Shown: positions 33,145 through 41,997 of the stretch, piece after piece
How the letters are laid out: each line of letters begins with the position of its first letter
How positions within the stretch are numbered: position 1 is the stretch's first letter
Source: Pseudomonas entomophila
GTDB lineage: Bacteria; Pseudomonadota; Gammaproteobacteria; Pseudomonadales; Pseudomonadaceae
Assembly (NCBI RefSeq): GCF_013523125.1
Contig: NZ_JAAMQJ010000012.1
Location: 1-64,000, forward strand
Direction: 5' to 3'
DNA: 64,000 nt
Made by a program: the position numbers and the translations under genes
The notes under the pieces: generated by a model
What the model was told of the DNA's origin: nothing
The model's input: only the letters and a program-made list of their open reading frames with translations
Databases searched by the model: none

Positions 33145-33636
33145 TCAGGGACGCACCGCGACCACTTCGATCTCGACCCGCCAGGCCGGGTGGGCCAGGC
33201 CCGCGACCTGGAAGGCCGAGCGCGCCGGCAGGTTCGGCTGCCCGGCGGCCGCGCCGAAGAACTGCGTATAGCCGGCCATGAAACCTTCGAAGTCCATGAC
33301 GCCGCCATGCTCCGGCCCGCCGACCAGGAAGGCCTGCATCTTCACCACGTCCTTGAACGTCAACCCGAGCGTCTTCAACTGGCGCTGGATCTGCTTCAGC
33401 ACATCGACCGTCTGCGCCTTCGTGTCGCCGAAGGCGGCCAGGGAGTCCGGGGCCGACTGGGCATCGATCACCGACGGCACGGTGCCGCTCAGGTAGACCA
33501 AGGTCTTGCCAGCAGGGATCTCGACTGCCGACGAGATCGGAAAGTCGCCGGCACCGTGGCGCACAACCTCCTGGGCCTGTGCGCCACTGGCAGCGATCAG
33601 GGCGGACAGGGCAAACGTCTTCAAAGCGGGTTTCAT
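33145..33636 (-). CDS. RidA-family imine deaminase with signal peptide
   Basis: 163-aa YjgF/YER057c/UK114 (RidA) protein. A clear Sec-type signal peptide opens it (MKPALKTFALSALIAASGAQAQ, cleavage after AQA), which is unusual because RidA proteins are normally cytosolic. The RidA core follows, with the substrate-arginine motif LPARSAFQV near residue 140. RidA hydrolyses 2-imino acids to keto acids. AAGGAGGTCCCC before the ATG at 33636 is an ideal ribosome binding site and decides the start. It is the last gene of the gbu-linked operon, directly after a Tat-type FAD oxidoreductase that could produce its substrate. Confidence 0.85.
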   Translation of the reverse strand: MKPALKTFALSALIAASGAQAQEVVRHGAGDFPISSAVEIPAGKTLVYLSGTVPSVIDAQSAPDSLAAFGDTKAQTVDVLKQIQRQLKTLGLTFKDVVKMQAFLVGGPEHGGVMDFEGFMAGYTQFFGAAAGQPNLPARSAFQVAGLAHPAWRVEIEVVAVRP

Positions 33637-33709
33637 GGGGACCTCCTTAAGGTGGGAAAAGCCTGCCTGCGCCACGTGAGCGTCTCAGGCAGGGGGCAAA
33701 GCGTTACGG

Positions 33710-35128
33710 TCAGAATCGATCGAGCCTGAACGGGCGTGGGTCGAGGCTCGGCGTCTGGCCCAGCAGCAGGTCCGCCGTCAGGCGGGAGGACACCGGGCTT
33801 TCGGTCATCCCCCAGCCGGTGGCAGTGTTGAGGACCAGCCCTGGGTACCGTTCGACCGTGGAGATGATGGGGTTCTCGTCCGGCGCGATGGCCATGGCGC
33901 CGCTCCACTGATCGATCAGCGTCGAAGCCCTGAAGGCTGGGAATTCGGCCTTCAGTCGTTCCAGGGACGCGTTCAGCTCCGGAAGGTCCGGGGCGGCGGT
34001 CATGATCCGGTTGCGCTCGAAGGGCGTGACCTCGTCCAAGGCCCACTGCGTGGGCTGGAAAAGCGATTCGAACAGTTGCCGGTTCAGCGAGACGTGCACC
34101 GGGAAGTTCGGCATGGCCAGCAGTGGCAGGTACTTGTACCCGTAGAGGAACGACTCCTTGACCACGGGGGCGACGACGACGCGAGGCGAGGTCGCGTAGG
34201 TGCCATCGGCCTGCTCGCGGAAGTAGATGTTGCCCGGCAGGGCGACGTTGCCACCAGGTGCCTGGGGCGCCCCGCTGATCAGCTGCTGTGACTGGTAGGC
34301 CGGCAAGGTCGGCACGTCGACCCCCAGGTTCTGCATGAACAGCCGGGACCAGGCACCCCCCGCCACGACCACGCGGGACGTGCGGATGACGCCTTTCTCC
34401 GTCACCACATCGGAAATGGCGCCGGCCTGGGTGTCCAGCCCCCGTGCGGCGCACTGGGTGTAGAACTTCACCCCGAGCCGCTTGGCGTACTCGGCCATGA
34501 CGAACGAGGCGATCTCGGCGTCCAGGCTGCCAGCGTCCTCCTCGAACCCGGCAATCGACCAGGACGACGTCGCGCCACGCAGGCGCTGCTCGAGCGCGCG
34601 GCCTTCGACCATGCGCGTCCTGAAAGGGACCGGCGAGCCCGCGGTTTCCCGGGTCCTGGCCTCGATCCAGGCGCGCACCTGCTCCAGGTCATGCTCGTCC
34701 AGCGGGACCTCGACCCGGCCCTGGGTGCGGTAGCTGGTGTCGACCCCGACCTTGGCGTTCATCTCGCGCCATTGCTGCTTGGCCAGGTGGTGCAGCTGGA
34801 AGGTGGCGTCCGGCATCCGGTAGGTCATGGCCTGGCCGTAGAACCGGCAGGACTGCTCGGCGGCGATCTCGCCCTTCTCGACGGCAACCACGGACAGGCC
34901 ACGTTCGGCCAGGCTGATCGCGGTCATGATGCCCAGGATGCCTGCGCCCACGATCACCGCGTCCGCCTGCGCGGGCAGCGGCCCGTCGGTGCCGGCCACG
35001 AAGCCCGACCTGGGCGTGCCCGGGATCAGGCGACCCTCGCGGGTCAGCATGGGGGTCAGCGCCCCGGCACCACCGGCCATGGCCACCAGGCCACTGCCTA
35101 TCAAGAACTTGCGTCTTGTCACACCCAT
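33710..35128 (-). CDS. Tat-exported FAD-dependent amino acid oxidoreductase (DAO/DadA type)
   Basis: 472-aa flavoprotein. Seen: twin-arginine signal TRRKFLIGSGLVAMAGGAG (residues 4-22) and the FAD-binding fold motif AVIVGAGILGIMTAISLAERGLSVVAVEKG near residue 55, then a D-amino-acid-oxidase-like body and the C-terminal GLVLNTATGWGMTESPVSSRL. It is expected to oxidise an amine or amino acid to an imine outside the cytoplasm, passing electrons to the membrane. By context the substrate is arginine or a related guanidino amino acid. The start at 35128 places the Tat motif at the N-terminus; the longer frame does not. Confidence 0.8.
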   Translation of the reverse strand: MGVTRRKFLIGSGLVAMAGGAGALTPMLTREGRLIPGTPRSGFVAGTDGPLPAQADAVIVGAGILGIMTAISLAERGLSVVAVEKGEIAAEQSCRFYGQAMTYRMPDATFQLHHLAKQQWREMNAKVGVDTSYRTQGRVEVPLDEHDLEQVRAWIEARTRETAGSPVPFRTRMVEGRALEQRLRGATSSWSIAGFEEDAGSLDAEIASFVMAEYAKRLGVKFYTQCAARGLDTQAGAISDVVTEKGVIRTSRVVVAGGAWSRLFMQNLGVDVPTLPAYQSQQLISGAPQAPGGNVALPGNIYFREQADGTYATSPRVVVAPVVKESFLYGYKYLPLLAMPNFPVHVSLNRQLFESLFQPTQWALDEVTPFERNRIMTAAPDLPELNASLERLKAEFPAFRASTLIDQWSGAMAIAPDENPIISTVERYPGLVLNTATGWGMTESPVSSRLTADLLLGQTPSLDPRPFRLDRF

Positions 35129-35158
35129 TTCGACTCGTTTCCTTGTTGCGAGGGGAGG

Positions 35159-35264
35159 CGACACCCGGCGAGACGCCCCGGGCGCGGCGGGGCACGCCAG
35201 GCTTTTCGAAGTCAGGCCTGGCGTGCGCCCTGCGCGCGGTGAGGGCGTCTCGGGGTGGGTGTCG
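35159..35264. repeat. 106-bp nested inverted repeat between operon genes
   Basis: Three nested pairs share one centre: CGACACCC (35159) with GGGTGTCG (35257), CGAGACGCC (35169) with GGCGTCTCG (35244), and GCACGCCAGGC (35192) with GCCTGGCGTGC (35216). Together they make one long hairpin with a 13-nt loop in the aldehyde dehydrogenase-oxidoreductase gap. No T tract follows, so mRNA processing or stability is more likely than termination. Confidence 0.85.
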
Positions 35265-35284
35265 GTCGTTCGGTACGGCAGGGC

Positions 35285-36712
35285 TCAGTCGAGGCAGCGG
35301 GTCACGTGCTTGATCGACTGATAGGCGGCCAGCCCCCAGGGCCCCAGCTCGCGGCCGATCCCGCTGCCCTTGGTGCCGCCCCAGGAGGTCTCGACGAAGA
35401 CGGCCTGGACCGAGTTGATCCAGACGTGGCCGACGTCCAGCGCATCGGCCACCCGCTCGGCACGTGCCAGGTCGGCGCTGGCGACGGTGGCGACCAGGCC
35501 GAAGCGGCTGTCGTTGGCCAGAGCGATCGCCTGCGCCTCGGTGGAGAAGCGCTGGGTGCAGAGCACCGGGCCGAAGATCTCTTCTTGCCACAGGCGACTG
35601 CTGCCAGGCACGTCGACGTACAGCGTCGGGCTGACGAACCAGCCTTCGCGTGCCAGCGTCGACCCGCCGGTCAGGCAGTGCAGGCCTTCGGCGCGGGCGA
35701 TCTGGAAGTACTCGGCGACCTTGTGCCACTGCGCTTCGCAGGTCACTGGGCCCATGTCGACGGTGTCGGTCAGCGGGTTACCCACGCGCAGCGCGGCGAA
35801 GGCCGCTTGCAGGCGTGGTAGCAAGGCCTCGGCGATGCCGTCCTGCACCAGCAGGCGCGAGGTGGCCGAGCACATCTGCCCGGCGTTCCAGCAGATGCCG
35901 GCGACGATCCACTCGACCGCCTGGTCCGGGTCGCAATCGTCGAACACGAGGATCGCCGACTTGCCGCCCAGTTCCAGAGTCACAGGTCGGCAATAGGCGG
36001 CTGAACTGCGCATCACCTGGCGGCCCACCGCGTTGCTGCCGGTGAACGACAGCTTGTCCAGGCCAGGGTGTTCGCTCAACGCGGCGCCGGTCTCGGCCTT
36101 GCCCAGGACCAGGTTCAGCACCCCGGCCGGCAGCCCGAGCCGCTCGGCGATCCGGGCGTAGGTCTGTTCGATCAGCGGGGTGATCTCCGAAGGCTTGAGT
36201 ACCACGGTGCAGCCTGCAGCCAGGGCGGGCGCGAGCTTCCAGGCGCTGGTGACTAGCGGGAAGTTCCACGGCACGATCAACCCGACCACGCCGACAGGCT
36301 CGCGACGCGTGCGCGACGTGAATCCCGACGCGGCCAGAGCCACCTCGGGCGACGTGTCCTGCTGCTCGATCAGGGCCGCGTAATAGGTGAAGGTGGCCAC
36401 GGCATCGTCGACGTCCACTTCAGCCTCGTGGCGGGGCTTGCCGTTGTTGCGCATCTGTACGGTGATCAGCGCGTCGCGTTGCTGCATCAGCTGTTCGGCG
36501 AAACCGCGCAGCAGGGCAGCCCGCTCGGCCACCGGGGTCGCCTTCCAGGCCGGCAAGGCCCGGCGTGCGGCCGCGACGGCGTGGTCGACCTGGGCGCGGT
36601 CGGCCGACCTCAGTTCGGCGATGGGGTGGGCCAGGGACGGGTCGTAGGCCACCAGGCAGTCGTTGCCGGCGCCTGCGACCCATTGGCCGTCGATGTAGTG
36701 AGGGGTGTTCAT
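35285..36712 (-). CDS. Aldehyde dehydrogenase (aminoaldehyde/guanidinobutyraldehyde type)
   Basis: 475-aa NAD(P)-dependent aldehyde dehydrogenase like betaine/aminoaldehyde dehydrogenases. Seen: VGLIVPWNFPLVTSAWKLAPALAAGCTVVLKPSE, FTGSNAVGRQVM, catalytic glutamate in TLELGGKSA (Glu247), nucleophile in WNAGQMCSATSRL (Cys281) and EEIFGPVL. Next to a 2-oxoacid decarboxylase and GbuA, its likely reaction is 4-guanidinobutyraldehyde to 4-guanidinobutyrate, the step served by KauB in P. aeruginosa, although this is a different subfamily. Substrate is inferred from context. Confidence 0.82.
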   Translation of the reverse strand: MNTPHYIDGQWVAGAGNDCLVAYDPSLAHPIAELRSADRAQVDHAVAAARRALPAWKATPVAERAALLRGFAEQLMQQRDALITVQMRNNGKPRHEAEVDVDDAVATFTYYAALIEQQDTSPEVALAASGFTSRTRREPVGVVGLIVPWNFPLVTSAWKLAPALAAGCTVVLKPSEITPLIEQTYARIAERLGLPAGVLNLVLGKAETGAALSEHPGLDKLSFTGSNAVGRQVMRSSAAYCRPVTLELGGKSAILVFDDCDPDQAVEWIVAGICWNAGQMCSATSRLLVQDGIAEALLPRLQAAFAALRVGNPLTDTVDMGPVTCEAQWHKVAEYFQIARAEGLHCLTGGSTLAREGWFVSPTLYVDVPGSSRLWQEEIFGPVLCTQRFSTEAQAIALANDSRFGLVATVASADLARAERVADALDVGHVWINSVQAVFVETSWGGTKGSGIGRELGPWGLAAYQSIKHVTRCLD

Positions 36713-36824
36713 GGTCGTTTCCAGTCGTCCATTGATGAGGGCAAGGCGGGGTGCGTCCGCCCCGCAGCACGTCGCCCTGCCTGCGAACGTTCACGCCGGA
36801 CAGGACGGGGAAGAGGTAGAGGGC

Positions 36825-38426
36825 TCAGGGCGCGAACGGCGGTGCCTCGTCGATCTCGATGATCAGGGGGCGGTCGTCGGGGGCCTGGCGCAGCAGTGTC
36901 TGCAGGTGCGCGTGATCGCGGGCACGCTCGGCAGCGCAGCCGAAGCCGCGGGCGATGGCGAGGAAGTCCGGCGTGTAGATGTCCACGCCCAGGGGCGTGA
37001 TGTCACGACGCTCCATGTAGCGCTTGATCTCGCCGTAGCCCCGGTTGTTCCACAGCAGCACGATGAGGCCGACCTGCGCTTCCACGGCGCTGGCCAGCTC
37101 CGGCAGGCTGAACTGGATGCCACCGTCGCCCATCAGGCTGATCACCGCGCGCTGGGGTTCGGCCAGCTTGGCGCCGATGGCGGCCGGCAAGCCGTAGCCA
37201 AGGGTTCCGTACCCGGTGGACGAGTTGAACCAGCGGCGCGGGCCGGCCAGTTCCACCAGGTGGTTGCCGCTGTAGACGGTCTGCGTGGAGTCACCGACGA
37301 AGCGTGCTTCGGGCAGGACCTCGAGGATGCAGTCGAACAGGCGCCGGTAGTGGGCCCAGCCGGTGAAGTCCTCGGCCAGTCGGCCACGGACCTGGGCGGC
37401 TCGGCGCGCGCCTGGGCTGTCCAGGTTCGGGACGCGAGCCGGCAGGTGCGCCAGCAGGGCCTGCATGGTCTGCCGGGCATCGCCGAGGATGGCCAGGCTC
37501 GGCGCGTGATTGCGGGTCAGTTGCTCGGCATCGATGTCGACGCGGATCAACTCGCCGCCGAGGCGGAAGTTGCCGTCGAAGACCACGTCGTAATCGGTCT
37601 CGCCCAGTTCGGTGCCGATCGCCAGGACCACATCGGCTTCCAGCGCCAGCTCGCGCACCGGTACCAGGGACTGGTTGCTGCCCAGCAACAGCGGATGATC
37701 GCCCGGCAGGAGGCCTTTGGCGTTGATGGTCAGCGCCGTGGGCGCATCGAGCCGGGTGGCCAGCTCCGTGGCCTCGGCCTGCGCCTCGACGCAGCCGCCA
37801 CCGAGCAGCAGCAATGGGCGGTGGGCGCCTTGCAGGCGGGTCACGGCCTCGGCCAGCGCGTGAGCATCGGCGGCCGGACGTGGCAGGCGGCAGCGCGGCT
37901 GGATCTGCAGGTGGTCGGCTGGCGCAGTGATGATGTCCAGTGGCAACTCGATGTGCACCGGCCGCGGGCGTTGGCTGTCGAAGACCGCGAAGGCGCGTGC
38001 CAGGACCCCCGGCAGTTCCTCCACGCTCATCAGGGTATGGCTGAACGCGCTGACCCCGGCGACCATCGCCCGCTGGTTGGGCAGCTCGTGCAGGTAACCC
38101 TTGCCCAGGCCGAGCCGCGCGCGCTCGTTGACGCTGCTGATCACCAGCATCGGGATGGAGTCGGCGTAGGCCTGGCCCATGGCCGTGAGGATGTTGGTCA
38201 TGCCGGGGCCGGTGATGATGAAGCACACCCCCGGCTTGCCGCTGACCCGTGCGTAGCCGTCGGCCATGAAGCCCGCGCCTTGTTCGTGGCGCGGGGTGAC
38301 GTGGCGGATGCCGCTGTCCGGCAGGCCGCGGTACAGCTCGACGGTGTGGACACCGGGGATGCCGAACACGGTGTCGACGCCCCAGGCGTGCAATTGCGTG
38401 ACGAGGAATTCTCCACAGGTGGTCAT
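36825..38426 (-). CDS. ThDP-dependent 2-oxoacid decarboxylase (2-ketoarginine decarboxylase type)
   Basis: 533-aa acetolactate-synthase-family enzyme. Seen: the ThDP-activating glutamate in RHEQGAGFMADGYAR (Glu48), SGKPGVCFIITGPGMTN, and the ThDP/Mg motif GDGGIQFS...LLWNNRGYGEI (433-435 to Asn460-Asn461). Family members next to gbuA are usually named 5-guanidino-2-oxopentanoate decarboxylase (AruI type), turning 2-ketoarginine into 4-guanidinobutyraldehyde and CO2. The start at 38426 (MTTCGEFL) follows AGGAACCTGCC; the longer frame from 38456 is less likely. Activity is inferred from family and neighbourhood. Confidence 0.82.
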   Translation of the reverse strand: MTTCGEFLVTQLHAWGVDTVFGIPGVHTVELYRGLPDSGIRHVTPRHEQGAGFMADGYARVSGKPGVCFIITGPGMTNILTAMGQAYADSIPMLVISSVNERARLGLGKGYLHELPNQRAMVAGVSAFSHTLMSVEELPGVLARAFAVFDSQRPRPVHIELPLDIITAPADHLQIQPRCRLPRPAADAHALAEAVTRLQGAHRPLLLLGGGCVEAQAEATELATRLDAPTALTINAKGLLPGDHPLLLGSNQSLVPVRELALEADVVLAIGTELGETDYDVVFDGNFRLGGELIRVDIDAEQLTRNHAPSLAILGDARQTMQALLAHLPARVPNLDSPGARRAAQVRGRLAEDFTGWAHYRRLFDCILEVLPEARFVGDSTQTVYSGNHLVELAGPRRWFNSSTGYGTLGYGLPAAIGAKLAEPQRAVISLMGDGGIQFSLPELASAVEAQVGLIVLLWNNRGYGEIKRYMERRDITPLGVDIYTPDFLAIARGFGCAAERARDHAHLQTLLRQAPDDRPLIIEIDEAPPFAP

Positions 38427-38463
38427 GGCAGGTTCCTGATTGAGAGAGAAGGACATGGCGAGT

Positions 38464-39861
38464 TCACCCTGCTTTGAGGGGATGCGGGGCTTGGTGACGG
38501 GCCTTGCGGTCGTGCGTCAGCAGGCTGACCAGCACGAAGCTCACCAGGCCCAGGCCCAGGCTGTAGTAGATCGGCGTGTTGGCTTCCAGGCCGTCCTTGA
38601 ACATGAACAGCAAGGCGGCCAGGCAGCCGACGCTCATGCTGGCGATGGCCCCGGCCGTGGTCGCGCGCTTCCAGTAGATGGCGCCGAGCATCGGGATCAG
38701 GATGCCGCCGACCAGCAGGTTGTAGGCCAGGGTCAGTGCGCCGATGACGTCGTTGACGACCAGCGCGATGCCCAGCACCACCACCCCGGTGCCGAAGGTG
38801 AAGGCGCGCGACAGGCCCAGGCTCGAGGCGCGGCCATTGCGCAGCTTGGGCAACAGGTCTTCGGTGAGGGTGGTCGAGGCGGCCAGCAGGCCGGCGCTGG
38901 CGGTGGACATCATCGCCGCCAGCGCGGCGGCGATCACCAGGCCGCGAATGCCGTCGGGCAAGGCGCTCTGCACGATCGAGGCGAAGGCGTTGTTGGCGTT
39001 GGCCAGGTCCGGCAGCAGCACTTTGGCGCACATGCCGATCAGCGCACCGACCAGGCCGTAGATCACGCAATACACCCCGGCCAGGCTGCCGGCCACGCTT
39101 GCCACCCTCTCGCTGCGCGCGGTGAACACGCGCTGCCAGATGTCCTGGCCGATGAGGATGCCGAAGAAGTAGATCAGGAAGTAGGTGAGGATGGTGTCAT
39201 AGCCCAGGGTGGTGAAGTTGAACGCAGCCTCCGGCAGCTTGGCGTGCAGGGCCTCCCAACCGCCGACGCGCCACAGGCAGATCGGCAGCAGCACGAACAT
39301 CAACCCGATGGTCTTGATCACGAACTGCACGATGTCGGTCAGGGTCAACGACCACATGCCACCGATGCTCGAATACACCACCACCACGCCACCGGCCAGG
39401 AGGATGGCGGTGACGAAGGGCAGGTCGAACAGCACTTGCAGCACGGTGCCACTGGCCAGGGTCGAGACCACGGCGATCATCAGCGCGTAGGCGAACATCA
39501 CCACCGCGCTGGCCTGACGCGCCATGGGCGTGTAGCGGCGTTCGAGAATCTGCGTCACGGTGCTGACGCGCAGCTTGAGCAGGGGCTTGGCCAGGCACAG
39601 GTTGAGCACGATGATCCCGGCGCCCAACGCGGCGCACAGCCAGAACCCGGAGATGCCGTGCACATAACCCAGGCGCACGGTGCCGACGGTCGCCGCACCG
39701 CCCAGCACCGTGGCAGCCATGGTGCCGAGGTAGAAGGCCGGGCCCAGGTTGCGTCCGGCCACCAGGTAATCTTCCTGGGTGCGCGCGCGACGCATGCCGT
39801 ACCAGCCGAGCAGCAGCATGCCGGCGGCGTAAAGGATCACTACGGAGATATCCAGGAGCAT
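38464..39861 (-). CDS. Sodium:solute symporter (SSS family)
   Basis: 465-aa Na+-coupled transporter with about thirteen hydrophobic segments. Seen: EDYLVAGRNLGPAFYLGTMAAT near residue 30, characteristic of the SSS/PutP family, and MMSTASAGLLAASTTLTEDL near residue 310. It sits between the decarboxylase and an NCS1 transporter in the guanidino cluster, so the substrate is probably arginine, guanidinobutyrate or a similar cationic compound. Specificity cannot be read from the sequence. Confidence 0.85.
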   Translation of the reverse strand: MLLDISVVILYAAGMLLLGWYGMRRARTQEDYLVAGRNLGPAFYLGTMAATVLGGAATVGTVRLGYVHGISGFWLCAALGAGIIVLNLCLAKPLLKLRVSTVTQILERRYTPMARQASAVVMFAYALMIAVVSTLASGTVLQVLFDLPFVTAILLAGGVVVVYSSIGGMWSLTLTDIVQFVIKTIGLMFVLLPICLWRVGGWEALHAKLPEAAFNFTTLGYDTILTYFLIYFFGILIGQDIWQRVFTARSERVASVAGSLAGVYCVIYGLVGALIGMCAKVLLPDLANANNAFASIVQSALPDGIRGLVIAAALAAMMSTASAGLLAASTTLTEDLLPKLRNGRASSLGLSRAFTFGTGVVVLGIALVVNDVIGALTLAYNLLVGGILIPMLGAIYWKRATTAGAIASMSVGCLAALLFMFKDGLEANTPIYYSLGLGLVSFVLVSLLTHDRKARHQAPHPLKAG

Positions 39862-39937
39862 GGTGTTGTTCTCATTGTTCTGGAAGGAAAGGACACCGGG
39901 CCCTACACGCCCGGTGTGTGAAAGGCCGCCGGGGTGA

Positions 39938-41431
39938 TCAGGCGATCCCGGCGCCTTCGAGTCTCAAGCCGACGGGGCTTTTCTGCCGCACCCAGCGCGG
40001 GCCGAGAGGGCCGTAGACCTCTGCCGGCTCCGGGAACAGGTTGAGCAGCACCAGGTACAGCAGCGCCGCCATGCCCAAGGTGACCGGCAGGCTGATGTCG
40101 ATGCCACCGGCCAGGTTGCCCAGCGGGCCGACGAACTGGCCGGGCAGGTTGACGAAGCACAAGCCCAGCGCTGCGCTCGGAATCCAGGCGCCCAGGCCGC
40201 GCCCGTTCCAGCCGTGCTGGAACCAGTAGCGCCCACCGCGCTCGCCGCGGGTGAACACGTGCAGGTCGTCGGCGTGGTAGACGCCGCGGCGCACGATCAG
40301 GCCGAGGATCATGATCACCATCCAGGGGCTGGTGCAGGTGACGATCAGCACGGCGAAGGTCGAGACGCTCTGGACCAGGTTGAAGGCGAAGCGGCCGATG
40401 AAGATGAAGGCGATCGCCACCACACCGATCAGCAGTGTGGCCACCGCGCGGCTCAGTACCCGTGGGAACAGGCTCGACATGTCCAGGCCCGTGCCATACA
40501 GCGCGGTGGTGCCAGTCGACAGGCCGCCGATCAGTGCGATCAGGCACACCGGCAGGAAGAACCAGCTCGGCGAAATCGCCAGCAGGCCGCCGACGTAGTT
40601 GCTCGCCTCGATGTACTGCGGCGCCTGGGTGGCCACCAGGGTGGCGGTGCACAGGCCGAACAGAAACGGAATCAGCGTACCGGCCTGGGCCGCGGCCACC
40701 GCCAGCATGATTCGCCGCTTGGGCGTATGGCGTGGGATGTAGCGCGACCAGTCGCCGAGAAAGGCGCCGAACGACACCGGGTTGCTCATCGCCAGCAACG
40801 CCGCACCGATGAAGGCGGCCCAGAACCCTGTCTGCTCGACGTCGAGGGTGCCGGCGTAGTGCAGGTCGAACGGCCCGGCGAAGGCCACCAGGCCCAGCAG
40901 GAACAACAGGCTCGATGCCCACACCGCGATCTTGTTGACCCACAGCATGATGCGAAACCCATAGATGCACACCGCCAGCACCAGCACGGCGAACACCCCA
41001 TAGGCCAGGCCCAGGGTCAGGTCGTTTTCGGGCAGGCCGACCAGGCGCTTGGCGCCGCCGATCAGGGCGTCGCCCGAACTCCACACCGACAGCGAGAAGA
41101 ACGCCACGGCGGTGAGCAGGGAGAGAAAGGAACCGACGATACGCCCATGCACGCCGAAGTGCGCGCCGGACGACACCGCGTTGTTGGTGCCGTTGAGCGC
41201 GCCGAACAGGCTCATGGGCGCGAGAATCAGCGCGCCGACCGCGACGCCCAGGACGATCGCCCACACGCCGGCCTGCAGCGACAGGCCGAACAGCACGGGA
41301 AAGCTGCCCAGCACCGCCGTGGCGAAGGTGTTGGCGCCGCCGAAGATCAGGCGAAACAGGTCGGTGGGGGATGCATCGCGCTGTGCGTCGGGAATCTGCT
41401 CGACGCCAAAGGTTTCGATACCCGTACTCAT
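39938..41431 (-). CDS. NCS1-family permease (cytosine/purine permease type)
   Basis: 497-aa nucleobase:cation symporter-1 protein with about twelve membrane segments. Seen: FGGANTFATAVLGSFPVLFGLSLQAGVWAIVLGVAVGALI near residue 30, GALNGTNNAVSSGAHFGVHGRIVGSFLSLLTAVAFFSLSVWSSG. NCS1 carriers move nucleobases, hydantoins and related compounds; in this operon a guanidino compound is more likely. The start at 41431 (MSTGIETFGVEQ) is chosen over 41482, whose leader is not family-like. Confidence 0.83.
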   Translation of the reverse strand: MSTGIETFGVEQIPDAQRDASPTDLFRLIFGGANTFATAVLGSFPVLFGLSLQAGVWAIVLGVAVGALILAPMSLFGALNGTNNAVSSGAHFGVHGRIVGSFLSLLTAVAFFSLSVWSSGDALIGGAKRLVGLPENDLTLGLAYGVFAVLVLAVCIYGFRIMLWVNKIAVWASSLLFLLGLVAFAGPFDLHYAGTLDVEQTGFWAAFIGAALLAMSNPVSFGAFLGDWSRYIPRHTPKRRIMLAVAAAQAGTLIPFLFGLCTATLVATQAPQYIEASNYVGGLLAISPSWFFLPVCLIALIGGLSTGTTALYGTGLDMSSLFPRVLSRAVATLLIGVVAIAFIFIGRFAFNLVQSVSTFAVLIVTCTSPWMVIMILGLIVRRGVYHADDLHVFTRGERGGRYWFQHGWNGRGLGAWIPSAALGLCFVNLPGQFVGPLGNLAGGIDISLPVTLGMAALLYLVLLNLFPEPAEVYGPLGPRWVRQKSPVGLRLEGAGIA

Positions 41432-41592
41432 GGTGTGTCTCCGGTGCCTGTCACGGTTCTTGTAAGGCCGGTTCAGGCGCACCAGCCTTTTTATTCACCC
41501 CCGGCAAGGACCGATGGGCGGTGTCACAGCAAGGCCCCCGGGTGTGGGGCCGCAGCGTGCGCGGGAAGGGTGGCCCTACGCGCGCCGCAGGT

Positions 41593-41997
41593 TCAGCTCA
41601 GGCTCGGGGCGGACAGGTGCTCGTGGCACGCCAACCAGTGCCCGGCCTGGCGACGAAAGACGATGGTCTCGCGTTCTTCCAGGTGGTGTTCTTCGCCCTC
41701 CAGGCGCAGGTGGGTCGCGACGTCATGGATGAAGATCGCCACCTCATCGCCTTGCAGGCTGATGTGAGCTCCGCTGGAACGGCAGCCCAGCACGGCAAAG
41801 CCCTCGGCCTGCCAGCGTTGCCAGAGTGCGCGATAGCCTTCGAGCGAAAGCGGCCGCGGCTGGGTATGGAACACGAACGTGGCGTCTTCGCTGAAGCAGG
41901 CGAAATACCGTGCCGCGTCGTTGCTGGCGAACGCCGTCACCAACGCTTCGGCAGCGGCCTGCACCTCGGCCGTACGGTCCATCGACGCAGCCGTCAT
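41593..41997 (-). CDS. SnoaL/NTF2-like protein
   Basis: 134-aa protein of the SnoaL/NTF2-like cone fold: helix AAAEALVTAFASNDAARYFACFSEDATFVF, then strands through HLRLEGEEHHLEERETIVFRRQAGHWLACHEHLS. Such proteins are small enzymes or binding domains; a role in handling a pathway intermediate is possible. It begins in a 4-nt ATGA overlap with the gbuA stop, so it is translationally coupled to it. A like gene accompanies gbuA in P. aeruginosa as I recall. Confidence 0.75.
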   Translation of the reverse strand: MTAASMDRTAEVQAAAEALVTAFASNDAARYFACFSEDATFVFHTQPRPLSLEGYRALWQRWQAEGFAVLGCRSSGAHISLQGDEVAIFIHDVATHLRLEGEEHHLEERETIVFRRQAGHWLACHEHLSAPSLS

